Source: DATJZH01 sp035499215
GTDB taxonomy: Bacteria > Actinomycetota > Actinomycetes > Streptosporangiales > Streptosporangiaceae
Reading direction: 5' to 3'
Length of the DNA: 17,552 bases
NCBI GenBank assembly: GCA_035499215.1
Contig: DATJZH010000077.1
Location: forward strand, 1 to 17,552
How positions within the stretch are numbered: the stretch's first letter is position 1; the number at the start of each line of letters is the position of its first letter. Of this stretch, positions 1 through 6,847 are shown one piece after another. The notes under the pieces were generated by a model. The model was given only the letters and a program-made list of their open reading frames with translations, did not search any database and was not told where the DNA came from. Both the position numbers and the translations under genes were made by a program.

Positions 1-388
1 CACCAGCCGGCACCCGTGCGCCAGACCAGCAGCGCACGATGTCGCGCATCGACAGCAGCCCGGCGACCTCGCCGCCATCGAGGACTACGAGGTGCCGGAA
101 ACCGCCCCTGACCATGGCCTCGGCCGCCTGGTCCAGTGTCCACTCCGGCGCGGCGAACACAACGGCCGCCGTCCGGTGATGGGCGACGATTTCCTTGTCG
201 GGATCCTGGCCGGAACCGACAGACTCGAGGATGTCCCGCTCGGTCAGGATGCCGATTCCCGGATGCTCGGGGTCGGTCACCACCGCGGCCCCGACATGCC
301 GCGCTGCCATCAGGCGCGAAGCCTCCCGAAGCGTGTGCACGGGGCCAATGTTCAGGATGATCCTGGTCATCCCGTCTCGCACATTCAT
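1..388 (-). CDS. CBS-domain protein (partial, 3' end beyond window)
   Basis: The first 129 codons of a protein that runs off the left edge. It begins MNVRDGMTR and contains two CBS-type repeats: one near residues 7-60 (AARHVGAAVVTD followed by GILTERDI) and a second near residues 70-122 (GGFRHLVVLDG followed by GLLSMRDIV). The pattern of a hydrophobic strand, a small-residue loop and a final RDI is typical of CBS pairs, which bind adenine nucleotides. Stand-alone two-CBS proteins of this size (Hrp1-like) are common in actinobacteria, where some are induced by hypoxia or stress; their ligand here is unknown. The ATG at 388 is chosen because GGAAGGAG lies about 9 bases upstream. The gene is in the same direction as hisN but 217 bases downstream, so it may have its own promoter. 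Function beyond nucleotide sensing cannot be stated. Confidence 0.85.
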   Translation of the reverse strand, partial: MNVRDGMTRIILNIGPVHTLREASRLMAARHVGAAVVTDPEHPGIGILTERDILESVGSGQDPDKEIVAHHRTAAVVFAAPEWTLDQAAEAMVRGGFRHLVVLDGGEVAGLLSMRDIVRCWSGARVPAG

Positions 389-605
389 TCTCGCTTGCTC
401 CTTCCCCAGATCGCTGACGCGAGCGCTCCCGCGGTCTGGTGAGCCCCACAGCTGTCCGCAGGGCAAGGTCCCGAGCAGGCACACGGGACGAGAAGCCCGC
501 CTTGTGAACATGTGATCGCCGCTGAGATCCAGCATCCGTGATCCCGAGCCGCAGGGCAAGAGCCAGCCGGACCCGGCCCTGTGCAGATCTGCGGGATTGC
601 CCGGC

Positions 606-1421
606 TCAGTCTGCCGCGGCGCTGCGGTTCCCGGCGGAGCCTGCCGCCAGCAGTGCCAGCACCTCGGCATGCAGCAATCCGTTAGTGCACACGGCGCTGC
701 CGCCGTCCGGCCTGGCTCTGCCGGACAGATCGGTGAAGACGCCGCCAGCCTCCGCCACGATGATCTGCAGGGGGGCCAGGTCCCAGAGCGAGACATCGGT
801 CTCGGCCGAGATGTCGACCGCCCCCTCGGCGACCAGGACATGTGACCAGAAGTCCCCGTAGGCGCGTGTCCGCCAGACCGCCCTGGCCAGGCTGAGGAAC
901 TCCGCCAGCTTGCCGCTGTCCTCCCAGGTGGACAGGCCGGAGTAGGACAGCGAGGCATCCGCAAGGCTGGAAACAGCAGAAACGCGGCACGCGGTAGCCT
1001 TCGTGAGGCTGCGTCCGGTCCAGGCCCCGCCGTCGCGCCCCGCCCACCATCGGCGTCCGAGCGCGGGCGCGGAGACAACGCCGACCGTGACCGCGTTATC
1101 GGCCATCAGCCCGATCAGGGTGGCCCAAACCGGCACTCCTCGCACGTAGTTCTTGGTTCCGTCGATCGGATCGATCACCCAGCACCGCTGGCCCACGCCC
1201 GACTTGCCGAATTCCTCCCCGAGCAGCGCGTCGCGGGGTCTGGCCCGGCTCAGCACATGCCTGAGCGATTCCTCGGTGGCCAGGTCGGCGTCGGTCACCG
1301 GGGTAAGGTCAGGCTTGGCCTGCACGCTCAGGTCGCGGGCCCGGAACCTGCGCATGGTGATGTCGTCCGCCGCGTCGGCAAGGACGTGCGCGAACCGCAG
1401 GTCGTCGTCGTAATCCGCCAT
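606..1421 (-). CDS. hisN: Histidinol-phosphatase, inositol monophosphatase family
   Basis: A 271-residue inositol-monophosphatase-fold enzyme. Visible Mg2+ and active-site motifs are LLGEEFG (metal-binding glutamate, about residue 70), WVIDPIDGTKNY (about 84-95) and, near the C-terminus, SLWDLAPLQIIVAEAGG. The N-terminus MADYDDDLRFAHVLADAAD with PVTDAD matches actinobacterial HisN, which hydrolyses histidinol phosphate in histidine synthesis; a generic inositol-phosphatase role is the alternative. The ATG at 1421 is preferred from the family N-terminus and because TACCGT (TANNNT) lies 9-14 bases upstream, suggesting a leaderless or short-leader mRNA. An in-frame GTG at 1451 with AAAGG ahead of it would add 10 residues and remains possible. 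It lies 92 bases downstream of rsgA on the same strand, so it could also be read from aroA-rsgA. Confidence 0.88.
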   Translation of the reverse strand: MADYDDDLRFAHVLADAADDITMRRFRARDLSVQAKPDLTPVTDADLATEESLRHVLSRARPRDALLGEEFGKSGVGQRCWVIDPIDGTKNYVRGVPVWATLIGLMADNAVTVGVVSAPALGRRWWAGRDGGAWTGRSLTKATACRVSAVSSLADASLSYSGLSTWEDSGKLAEFLSLARAVWRTRAYGDFWSHVLVAEGAVDISAETDVSLWDLAPLQIIVAEAGGVFTDLSGRARPDGGSAVCTNGLLHAEVLALLAAGSAGNRSAAAD

Positions 1422-1513
1422 GGCGCGAAACGGTATCGCTAACCAGGCCACAGCGAGCTGCCTTTCATGTCCAGTAGGACCCCCGCCCGCGCTTTCCGGG
1501 CCGGCGGGAGTCC

Positions 1514-2635
1514 TCAGCTGCCGCCGCTGCGCTCCGTGCCGCCGCTGCTTTCGCTGTCTTCGGTGCTCTCGCGGTGGTCGGCAGTCCCGCCGCTGTCGCC
1601 GGTGCCCAGACCCTCGCGGCTGCGCAGCAGCCGCCGCAGCGATTCCAGCCGCGCGACGAGCGACGGGTCACTGCCATGATCGGCCACCCACGCGTCGAGG
1701 CCGCACCCCTCGTCCAGATGACCGCAGCCCGGCGGGCACAGTGCCACGCCCTCGGCCAGATCAGGAAACGCGCGCACAACGCGATCCGGCGCCATATGGC
1801 CGAGCCCGAAGCCGCGCAGGCCGGGGGTGTCGATGAGCCAGCCGCCCTCCGGCAGCCGCAGCGCGATGGCCGATGAGGACGTGTGCCGGCCCCGGCCGGT
1901 TACCGGGCTGACCGTGCCCACGGCCCGGTCAGCGTCCGGTATCAGGGCGTTGACCAGAGTCGACTTGCCGACGCCCGAATGGCCGACGAGCACGCTCACC
2001 CGGCCGGCCAGCCGGCCGCGCAGCTCGCCGAGCGCGTGCGGCGTCAGCGGCGTGCCAGTCACCACGTAGGGGATGCCGAGCGGAGCGTACACGGCCAGCA
2101 AGTCAGCCGGGCCGGCCAGGTCCGCCTTGGTCAGGCAGAGCAGCGGGTCCAGCCCTGCGTCGTAGGCGGCGACCAGGAACCGGTCGATGAGCCGCGGCCG
2201 CGGTGGCGGGTCGGCCAGCGCGCAGACGATCCCGAGCTGCCGGGCGTTGGCCACGATCACGCGTTCGACCGGGTCGGTGTCGTCGGCCGAGCGCCGCAGC
2301 ACCGACTTGCGTGGCGCAATGCGGACGATCCGGGCCAGCGTGCCGGGCGCTCCGGAGACATCGCCGGCCAGGCTCACGGTGTCCCCGACAGCGACGCTTC
2401 TGCGGCCGAGCTCGCGCGCCCGCATGGCCGTCACGGCCCGGCCGCCGGCGTCTGCTCCGACTTGGCCGCCAGGACCGGCGATCACGCAGCGGTACCTGCC
2501 CCGGTCGACCGCCACGACGAACGCCTCGGCCGCGTCCTCGTGCGCGGGCCTGCGCCTGGTGCGGGGCCGGGAGCCCTTGCCCGGCCGGATCCGCACGTCG
2601 TCCTCGTCCAGCCCGCCGTGGCTGGGCCGCCTCAG
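1514..2635 (-). CDS. rsgA: Ribosome small-subunit-dependent GTPase RsgA
   Basis: A circularly permuted GTPase of the YjeQ/RsgA family that helps mature the 30S subunit in the cytoplasm. The motif order is diagnostic: an OB-fold region first, then G4 as TKAD (about residue 170), then the P-loop GHSGVGKST (about 220), then DTPG (about 270), then a C-terminal zinc finger with C, C, H, C in CPPGCGHLDEGC (about 300-311). The last ~35 residues are a Ser/Gly/Glu-rich tail of low complexity. I place the start at a CTG at 2635: it overlaps the aroA stop as CTGA, has GGAG 8 bases upstream, and gives an N-terminus (LRRPSHGGLDEDDVRIRP) that lines up with the actinobacterial form MRRYGK..DEDD. The conventional alternative is a GTG at 2662, 30 bases inside aroA, with no Shine-Dalgarno sequence. 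Function is secure; the start is not. Confidence 0.9.
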   Translation of the reverse strand: MRRPSHGGLDEDDVRIRPGKGSRPRTRRRPAHEDAAEAFVVAVDRGRYRCVIAGPGGQVGADAGGRAVTAMRARELGRRSVAVGDTVSLAGDVSGAPGTLARIVRIAPRKSVLRRSADDTDPVERVIVANARQLGIVCALADPPPRPRLIDRFLVAAYDAGLDPLLCLTKADLAGPADLLAVYAPLGIPYVVTGTPLTPHALGELRGRLAGRVSVLVGHSGVGKSTLVNALIPDADRAVGTVSPVTGRGRHTSSSAIALRLPEGGWLIDTPGLRGFGLGHMAPDRVVRAFPDLAEGVALCPPGCGHLDEGCGLDAWVADHGSDPSLVARLESLRRLLRSREGLGTGDSGGTADHRESTEDSESSGGTERSGGS

Positions 2636-3990
2636 GGGGAGCGCTCCAGCAGCTGGGCCCACTGGCTGCGGAAGCCGGGGAATGTCTTTCCCACCGTGCC
2701 GGCTCCCGCCACCCGCAGGCCGGGAACGACCAGGCCGAGGACGGCCGCGGCCATCACCAGCCGGTGATCGTCGTGACTGGCGAATGGCGCGCTGCCGGCG
2801 CGCAGCGGCCGCGGCACGATCCGCAGGCCGTCCGGCAGTTCGGTGACCTCCCCGCCGAGGGCGCCGATCTCGGCTGCCAGGGCCGCCAGCCGGTCGCTCT
2901 CGTGCCCGCGCAGGTGGCCGATCCCGGTGAACTCCGACGGCCCGCTGGCCAGCGCGGCGAGCGCGGTGAGCACCGGTGTCAGCTCGGCGACATCCCGCAG
3001 GTCAGCGGTGACGCCGCGGATGGTGCCGGTGCCGCGGACCGTCATGGTGTCGGCTGCCGCGGCGCAGTCGGCGCCCATCGCCGTCAGCACGTCCAGGATC
3101 TGCCCGGCCGCCTGCAGGCCGCGCGCGGGCCAGTTCGCGACTGTCACACTGCCGCCGGCCACCAGGGGAGCCGCCAGGAACGGCGCCGCGCTGGACAGAT
3201 CGGGCTCGATGTCGATCACGCGGGCTGTCAGCACTCCGGGGCGTACTCGCCAGATATCCGAAACGGCAGACCGATGCGCGGACCCGTCCCGGAGCCGGGT
3301 ATCAGCCTCCACCTGCGCGCCTGCGGCGCGCAGCATCCGTACGGTCATCGCGATATGCGGGGCCGAGGGCACCCGCGGCCCCGCGTGCCTGATCTCGACG
3401 CCCTTGTCATAACGGGGGGCGGCGAGCAGCAGGCCGGAGACCAGCTGCGAGGAGCCAGACGCGTCGAGCGTCACTGTGCCGCCGCGCACGCCGCCGCGCC
3501 CGCGCACCGTGAACGGGACGGCGCCGCGGCCGCCGTCGTCGATGACTGCCCCGAGCTCCCTGAGCCCAGTCAGCAGCGGTCCCACCGGCCGGGCAGATAT
3601 CCGGGCATCGCCGCTGAACTCGACATCCGCCGAGGTCAGCGCCGCTACTGGCGGCACGAAACGCAGCACGGTGCCCGCGTTGCCGACGTCAACAGCCGCG
3701 ACACCGGCCTGCCGGCCGGGGGTCACCAGCCAGTCGGCCCGCCCGGCGTCATCGCCGGTGTCGATGGCCGCGCCGAGCGCGCGCAGGGCAGCGGCCATCA
3801 GCAGCGTGTCCCTGGCCCGCAGCGGACCAGTGATGCGCGCGGGCCCGGTCGCCAGCGCAGCCAGCACAAGCGCGCGATTAGTCATGGATTTCGAGCCGGG
3901 CAGCCGCACCGCGGCGCGCAGTTGGCCCACTGCGGCAGGTGCATGCCAGGCGCTGTCCTGGTCACCCGTGAATTCCGCGGATACGTCCAT
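2632..3990 (-). CDS. aroA: 3-phosphoshikimate 1-carboxyvinyltransferase (EPSP synthase)
   Basis: A 452-residue EPSP synthase that joins phosphoenolpyruvate to shikimate-3-phosphate on the pathway to chorismate. Family signatures are LPGSKSMTNRALVLAAL near residue 30, GNAGTVLRF near residue 105, and at the C-terminus the catalytic/substrate segment SHDDHRLVMAAA followed by TVGKTFPGF. The length is slightly above the E. coli enzyme because of a longer N-terminus. The ATG at 3990 has no Shine-Dalgarno sequence but has TACGCT exactly 6 bases upstream, the arrangement expected for a leaderless mRNA. The gene heads a minus-strand run aroA-rsgA-hisN, with the aroA stop overlapping the probable rsgA start. 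It is divergent from the SRAP gene across about 180 bases. The motifs look close to class I; no missing catalytic residue was noticed. Confidence 0.95.
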   Translation of the reverse strand: MDVSAEFTGDQDSAWHAPAAVGQLRAAVRLPGSKSMTNRALVLAALATGPARITGPLRARDTLLMAAALRALGAAIDTGDDAGRADWLVTPGRQAGVAAVDVGNAGTVLRFVPPVAALTSADVEFSGDARISARPVGPLLTGLRELGAVIDDGGRGAVPFTVRGRGGVRGGTVTLDASGSSQLVSGLLLAAPRYDKGVEIRHAGPRVPSAPHIAMTVRMLRAAGAQVEADTRLRDGSAHRSAVSDIWRVRPGVLTARVIDIEPDLSSAAPFLAAPLVAGGSVTVANWPARGLQAAGQILDVLTAMGADCAAAADTMTVRGTGTIRGVTADLRDVAELTPVLTALAALASGPSEFTGIGHLRGHESDRLAALAAEIGALGGEVTELPDGLRIVPRPLRAGSAPFASHDDHRLVMAAAVLGLVVPGLRVAGAGTVGKTFPGFRSQWAQLLERSP

Positions 3991-3996
3991 TCTGGC

Positions 3997-4002
3997 AGCG
4001 TA
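3997..4002 (-). promoter_or_regulatory. Candidate -10 element for leaderless aroA
   Basis: On the minus strand TACGCT (matches TANNNT) ends 6 bases before the aroA ATG. In actinobacteria a -10 at this distance normally places transcription start on the first base of the start codon. No Shine-Dalgarno sequence precedes the ATG, which agrees. No clear -35 is seen. Confidence 0.45.
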
Positions 4003-4093
4003 CTGGCTTGTGCGGGCGGCCAGCGGCCGGACGAGCCGCCAGGCGCGCAGCGGCGGCGGGCGCCCGCGAGGACAGGCAAGTGACGGCAAAGGT

Positions 4094-4120
4094 TTGGCAA
4101 GCGCCCATGTTGGCTATGAA
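4094..4120 (+). promoter_or_regulatory. Weak candidate promoter for the SRAP gene
   Basis: TTGGCA (4094-4099) and TATGAA (4115-4120) lie 15 bases apart, upstream of the SRAP start at 4173. The spacing is short for a housekeeping promoter. The wider divergent interval (3991-4172) has no other obvious element on this strand. Confidence 0.25.
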
Positions 4121-4172
4121 CTGCCTCAATCCGAGCTTCCCCCTGCCAGTGATGCGGCGTCAAGGTGAGAAC

Positions 4173-5000
4173 ATGTGTGGTCGGTACGCGTCTGCCCGCA
4201 AGCGCATCGAGCTCCTTGAGGAGTTCAGGGTGCAGCGCGACCGCGTCGCCGAGCCGCTGGCGCCTGACTACAACGTCGCGCCGACCAAGCCGGTCTATTC
4301 CGTGCTCACGCGCCAGCAGGACGGCGGAGCGCGCGAGCTGCGGGTGGTGCGCTGGGGGCTGGTGCCGTCCTGGGCGAAGGACGTGTCCATCGGCAGCAGG
4401 CTGATCAACGCGCGGGCCGAGACGGTGGGCGAGAAGCCTGCGTTCCGGCGTGCCTTCGCCAGGCGCCGGTGCCTGCTGCCCGCCGACGGCTACTACGAGT
4501 GGCAGAAGCCGGGCGGCAGCGCCGCCGCGGACAGTCCACGGGGGAAGGGCACGGGCAAGCAGCCGTACTACATTCACCGCGCCGACGGGCGCTTGCTGGC
4601 CTTCGCCGGGCTGTACGAGCTGTGGCGGGACAGGGCACGATCCGACGACGATCCTGACGCCTGGCTCTGGAGCGCGGCGATCATCACCACCAGCGCACCG
4701 GACGAGCTCGGCAAGATCCACGACCGGATGCCGATGATCATCGGTCCGGGCAGCTGGACGGACTGGCTCGACCCGGACAACACCGATCCCGGCGATCTGC
4801 GGCCTCTGCTGGTCCCGGCAGCCGCCGAGGCGCTGCAATCCTACCCGGTCTCGACCGAGGTCAATTCCGTCCGCAACAACGGCCCCGGCCTGGTCGAGCG
4901 CGCTGTGCCAGACGATCACGGGCCGGGCGAACAGCCAGCTGAACGGCCATGCGGCGGACCGATCAGCGGGCCGCCGGGCACCGGCCGGACAAGGAGGTGA
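4173..5000 (+). CDS. SRAP-domain abasic-site DNA-protein crosslinking protein (YedK/HMCES family)
   Basis: A 275-residue SOS-response-associated peptidase family protein. Known members cap abasic sites in single-stranded DNA by forming a covalent link through the amine and thiol of Cys2, exposed after removal of Met1. The N-terminus MCGRYAS shows that cysteine directly and fixes the start at 4173 (AAGGTGA ahead of it); longer upstream frames would bury it. Other active-site pieces are LINARAET (Asn), LLPADGYYEW (Glu) and TTSAPDELGKIHDRMP (His). The last ~40 residues are a Gly/Pro-rich tail without family motifs; its final codons contain the ribosome binding site of the next gene. A homologue sits next to aroA in M. 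tuberculosis (Rv3226c), supporting a conserved neighbourhood. No LexA-type box was recognised upstream. Confidence 0.92.
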   Translation: MCGRYASARKRIELLEEFRVQRDRVAEPLAPDYNVAPTKPVYSVLTRQQDGGARELRVVRWGLVPSWAKDVSIGSRLINARAETVGEKPAFRRAFARRRCLLPADGYYEWQKPGGSAAADSPRGKGTGKQPYYIHRADGRLLAFAGLYELWRDRARSDDDPDAWLWSAAIITTSAPDELGKIHDRMPMIIGPGSWTDWLDPDNTDPGDLRPLLVPAAAEALQSYPVSTEVNSVRNNGPGLVERAVPDDHGPGEQPAERPCGGPISGPPGTGRTRR

Positions 5001-5006
5001 GGCGGG

Positions 5007-5357
5007 TTGGATACCGAAACCGCTCGCAAGCATCTGGAAGAGACTCGCGCTGAGCTCGGCAGGTCCATCGCCGTCCTGAACGGGGCGAACATGCAGCACG
5101 ACGGGACCGTCGACTACCCGCCGGACCCGGCCGACGCCGGGACGAACCTTTCCGAGACCGAGCGCGCCGAGGCGGTGCTGGCCGTCGCCAGGCTGCAGCT
5201 GGACCAGGTACTCGGCGCGCTGCGGCGAATCGATCTCGGCACCTACGGGATGTGCGTGGACTGCGGAGGCCCGGTGGCCGAGGGCAGGCTGGAAGCCAAG
5301 CCCGAGGCGGCCCGGTGCGTCTCGTGCCAGTCGCGGCTGGACAGGCAGCGCCGCTAG
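5007..5357 (+). CDS. DksA/TraR-type C4 zinc-finger protein
   Basis: A 116-residue protein with an N-terminal helical, coiled-coil-prone region (MDTETARKHLEETRAEL; later ETERAEAVLAVARLQLDQVL) and a C-terminal C4 zinc finger: CVDCGG, 17 residues between inner cysteines, then CVSC. This layout matches the TraR/DksA family, whose members bind the RNA polymerase secondary channel; the actinobacterial versions are mostly uncharacterised, so a polymerase role is inference. The TTG start at 5007 is chosen because a near-perfect AAGGAGGTGA (4991-5000) lies 9 bases upstream. That ribosome binding site contains the stop codon of the SRAP gene, so the two are translated together. No second in-frame start fits as well. 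Confidence 0.85.
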   Translation: MDTETARKHLEETRAELGRSIAVLNGANMQHDGTVDYPPDPADAGTNLSETERAEAVLAVARLQLDQVLGALRRIDLGTYGMCVDCGGPVAEGRLEAKPEAARCVSCQSRLDRQRR

Positions 5358-5413
5358 CGGCTCGATGCCGGCGGTGCCCGGCGACACGCGTTGCCGCCGC
5401 GGCGGGCGGCACC

Positions 5414-5440
5414 GGAATGAAGCAGCGGGGTGTCGTGTTG
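5414..5440 (+). promoter_or_regulatory. SigR-type autoregulatory promoter of sigR
   Basis: GGAAT (5414-5418) and GTTG (5437-5440) are separated by exactly 18 bases, matching the known SigR/SigH promoter pattern GGAAT-N18/19-GTT. It lies between the DksA-like gene and sigR, in the sense direction, as expected for positive autoregulation. Transcription would begin near 5446-5448, giving a leader of about 65 bases before the ATG at 5512. Confidence 0.75.
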
Positions 5441-5511
5441 CAGCAGCCGTGCCACTAGCCAGCTGTTATCCGCGGGATGACGCTTCCGTGGTAGTCATCA
5501 GGAAGCGCGCC

Positions 5512-6237
5512 ATGCCTGGCGTTGTATCCTCCGGCGTATCCTCCGGCCGTGCCCGATGGCAGGCCGGACCGCCGCAGTCGGCTACAGCGAAGGGGGTGGG
5601 TCCGGTCCCTGAGACACTTGAGCAGCGCAGCGAGCGCTTCGAGCAGGATGTGCTGCCGTACCTGGATCAGCTTTATGCGGCCGCCATGCGGATGACCCGC
5701 AACCCGGCCGACGCCGAAGACCTGGTGCAGGAGACCTTCGCCAAGGCGTACGCGTCATTCCATCAGTTCCAGGTGGGCACGAACCTGAAGGCCTGGCTGT
5801 TCCGTATCCTCACCAACACGTTCATCAATACTTACCGGAAGCGGCAACGCGAGCCGCAGCGCTCGGGTACCGAGGAGATCGAGGACTGGCAGCTCGCGCG
5901 GGCCGCCTCGCACACATCGGGCGGCCTGAAGTCGGCGGAGGCGGAGGCCCTGGAGCGGCTGCCCGACTCCGACGTCAAAGCTGCCCTGCAGTCCCTACCG
6001 GAGGAGTTCCGGATAGCGGTATACCTGGCTGATGTCGAGGGCTTCGCTTACAAGGAGATCGCCGACATCATGGGCACGCCCATCGGGACCGTGATGTCGC
6101 GGCTGCACCGCGGGCGCCGCCAGCTCCGAGACCTGCTGCAGGACTATGCGGCCGACGAGGGCCTGGTCAGGGCGGCGTCAACTGCCCCCGCCGACGCGTC
6201 ATCAGCGGACGAGACGCCGGGGAAGGACGCGAAATGA
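5512..6237 (+). CDS. sigR: ECF RNA polymerase sigma factor SigR (thiol-oxidative stress)
   Basis: A group-4 sigma factor of the SigR/SigH/RpoE type that directs RNA polymerase to thiol-stress genes. Region 2 is seen as YLDQLYAAAMRMTRNPADAEDLVQET then NLKAWLFRILTNTFINTYRK; region 4 as LPEEFRIAVYLADVEGFAYKEIADIM and GTPIGTVMSRLHRGRRQL. Similarity to S. coelicolor SigR looks very high over this core. Two starts are plausible. ATG 5512, with AGGAAG 7 bases upstream, gives 241 residues. GTG 5596 (VGPVPETLEQ, resembling the Streptomyces N-terminus) gives 213 residues but has only a G-rich run touching it. I annotate the longer form; the core certainly begins by 5596. The stop overlaps the rsrA start (ATGA), coupling sigma and anti-sigma factor. 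The SigR-type promoter upstream predicts autoregulation. Confidence 0.93.
   Translation: MPGVVSSGVSSGRARWQAGPPQSATAKGVGPVPETLEQRSERFEQDVLPYLDQLYAAAMRMTRNPADAEDLVQETFAKAYASFHQFQVGTNLKAWLFRILTNTFINTYRKRQREPQRSGTEEIEDWQLARAASHTSGGLKSAEAEALERLPDSDVKAALQSLPEEFRIAVYLADVEGFAYKEIADIMGTPIGTVMSRLHRGRRQLRDLLQDYAADEGLVRAASTAPADASSADETPGKDAK
5524..5547 (+). repeat. Perfect 12-bp tandem duplication in the sigR 5' region
   Basis: GTATCCTCCGGC occurs twice head to tail (5524-5535 and 5536-5547). In the sigR frame it encodes VSSG twice. The unit contains TCCTCC, complementary to Shine-Dalgarno sequences such as the AGGAAG ahead of the 5512 start. Confidence 0.9.
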
Positions 6238-6518
6238 GCTGCGGCAAGCCACACGAAGTGCCGTGTAGCGAGGTACTTGCGCGCGTCTACTCCTACCTGG
6301 ACGGCGAGATCGAGGACACGGGGATCGCGTCGATCAGCCAGCACCTCGGCGAGTGCGGTCCGTGCCTGCGCGAGTACGGTCTCGAGGAGGCTGTCCGGCG
6401 CCTGGTGCACAAGCACTGCGGCCACGAGGCCGTGCCCACGGAACTGCGCACCAAGGTGCTGATCAGGATCGCCGCGATCCGTGCGGAGCTTGAGATCACT
6501 CAGATCCGCATCGACTAG
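6234..6518 (+). CDS. rsrA: Zinc-binding redox anti-sigma factor RsrA
   Basis: A 94-residue ZAS-family anti-sigma factor. It shows the H-x3-C-x2-C signature as His37, Cys41, Cys44, with Cys11 in the N-terminal helix and Cys3 and Cys62 in addition. Cys11, His37, Cys41 and Cys44 fall at the numbers known for S. coelicolor RsrA, where they hold zinc and where Cys11 and Cys44 form the disulfide that releases SigR under oxidation. The start overlaps the sigR stop by 4 bases. After the stop codon at 6516 the same frame stays open for over 350 bases, but that stretch looks like GC-driven chance, not an extension. Role and partner are secure from motif and position. Confidence 0.95.
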   Translation: MSCGKPHEVPCSEVLARVYSYLDGEIEDTGIASISQHLGECGPCLREYGLEEAVRRLVHKHCGHEAVPTELRTKVLIRIAAIRAELEITQIRID

Positions 6519-6545
6519 CCGGTCTCAGCGAGCTGCCCCGGCAGG

Positions 6546-6640
6546 CTGGCCGCCCGCACCCTGGCCGCCGGCACCTGGCCTGCCGCGCCTCGGCCGCCAG
6601 CACCCGGCCCGCTGCGCCCTGACCGCCTGAACCGCTGCCC
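6546..6640. repeat. Degenerate 14-15-bp direct repeats
   Basis: About six imperfect copies of a unit resembling CTGGCCGCCCGCACC run head to tail, for example CTGGCCGCCCGCACC, CTGGCCGCCGGCAC and CTGGCCTGCCGCGC, then more diverged copies. The region is not coding by any evidence I can see. It may be a decayed minisatellite or simply biased GC-rich sequence. Confidence 0.5.
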
Positions 6641-6680
6641 GCCGGCGAGTCGGTCACTAGACGCCTGCAGCACATTGCTA

Positions 6681-6692
6681 ATTGTTCACAAT
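6681..6692. promoter_or_regulatory. 12-bp palindrome ATTGT-TC-ACAAT, possible operator
   Basis: A perfect inverted repeat with 5-base arms in an AT-richer patch, about 155 bases upstream of the HD-GYP gene. TTGTTC within it is 17 bases from TACGCG (6705-6710), so it could overlap a -35 element. The binding factor is unknown. Confidence 0.35.
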
Positions 6693-6847
6693 GCGGCAGA
6701 GGCTTACGCGATTCCTGACCATCGCGTTACTCTAAGTGGCGGCAATCGGGCCGGAATGCGTTCTGCCCGCACGGCTGGACTGGCAACGGCGCGGTGGCGC
6801 CAGGTTCAGCGGCGCCGGCGGGCAGCGACAGCCAGGGTGAGGGGGTC

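Larger units (their letters stand above)
6519..6847. other. Intergenic region between rsrA and the HD-GYP gene
   Basis: This 329-base gap holds a run of degenerate 14-15-base repeats next to rsrA (6546-6640), then a less GC-rich stretch with a 12-base palindrome (6681-6692) and possible -10 sequences (TACGCG at 6705, TACTCT near 6729). The short plus-strand frame at 6675-6884 has no ribosome binding site or family feature and overlaps the HD-GYP gene, so I do not call it. Confidence 0.6.

Noticed and set aside
461..475. DosR/DevR-like box upstream of the CBS gene (GGGACCTTGCCCT on the minus strand)
   Set aside because: The half-sites resemble the consensus but their spacing is off and the right half is poor.
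503..514. TGTGAACATGTGA, possible Rex or CRP site upstream of the CBS gene
   Set aside because: Only one half-site is present; the second is a direct, not inverted, repeat.
583..592. GCAGATCTGC palindrome downstream of hisN
   Set aside because: A lone 10-base palindrome without promoter or terminator context is expected by chance.
2203..4083. Long 626-codon plus-strand frame opposite rsgA and aroA
   Set aside because: Arg/Pro/Gly-rich translation with no motif, antisense to two genes with clear catalytic signatures; a codon-bias shadow.
3882..5387. 501-codon minus-strand frame opposite the SRAP and zinc-finger genes
   Set aside because: Antisense shadow of two motif-bearing genes, low-complexity translation.
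6753..6780. Second SigR-type promoter at GGAAT upstream of the HD-GYP gene
   Set aside because: No GTT at 18-19 bases downstream; other GGAAT sites I spotted by eye, on either strand, also lack it.
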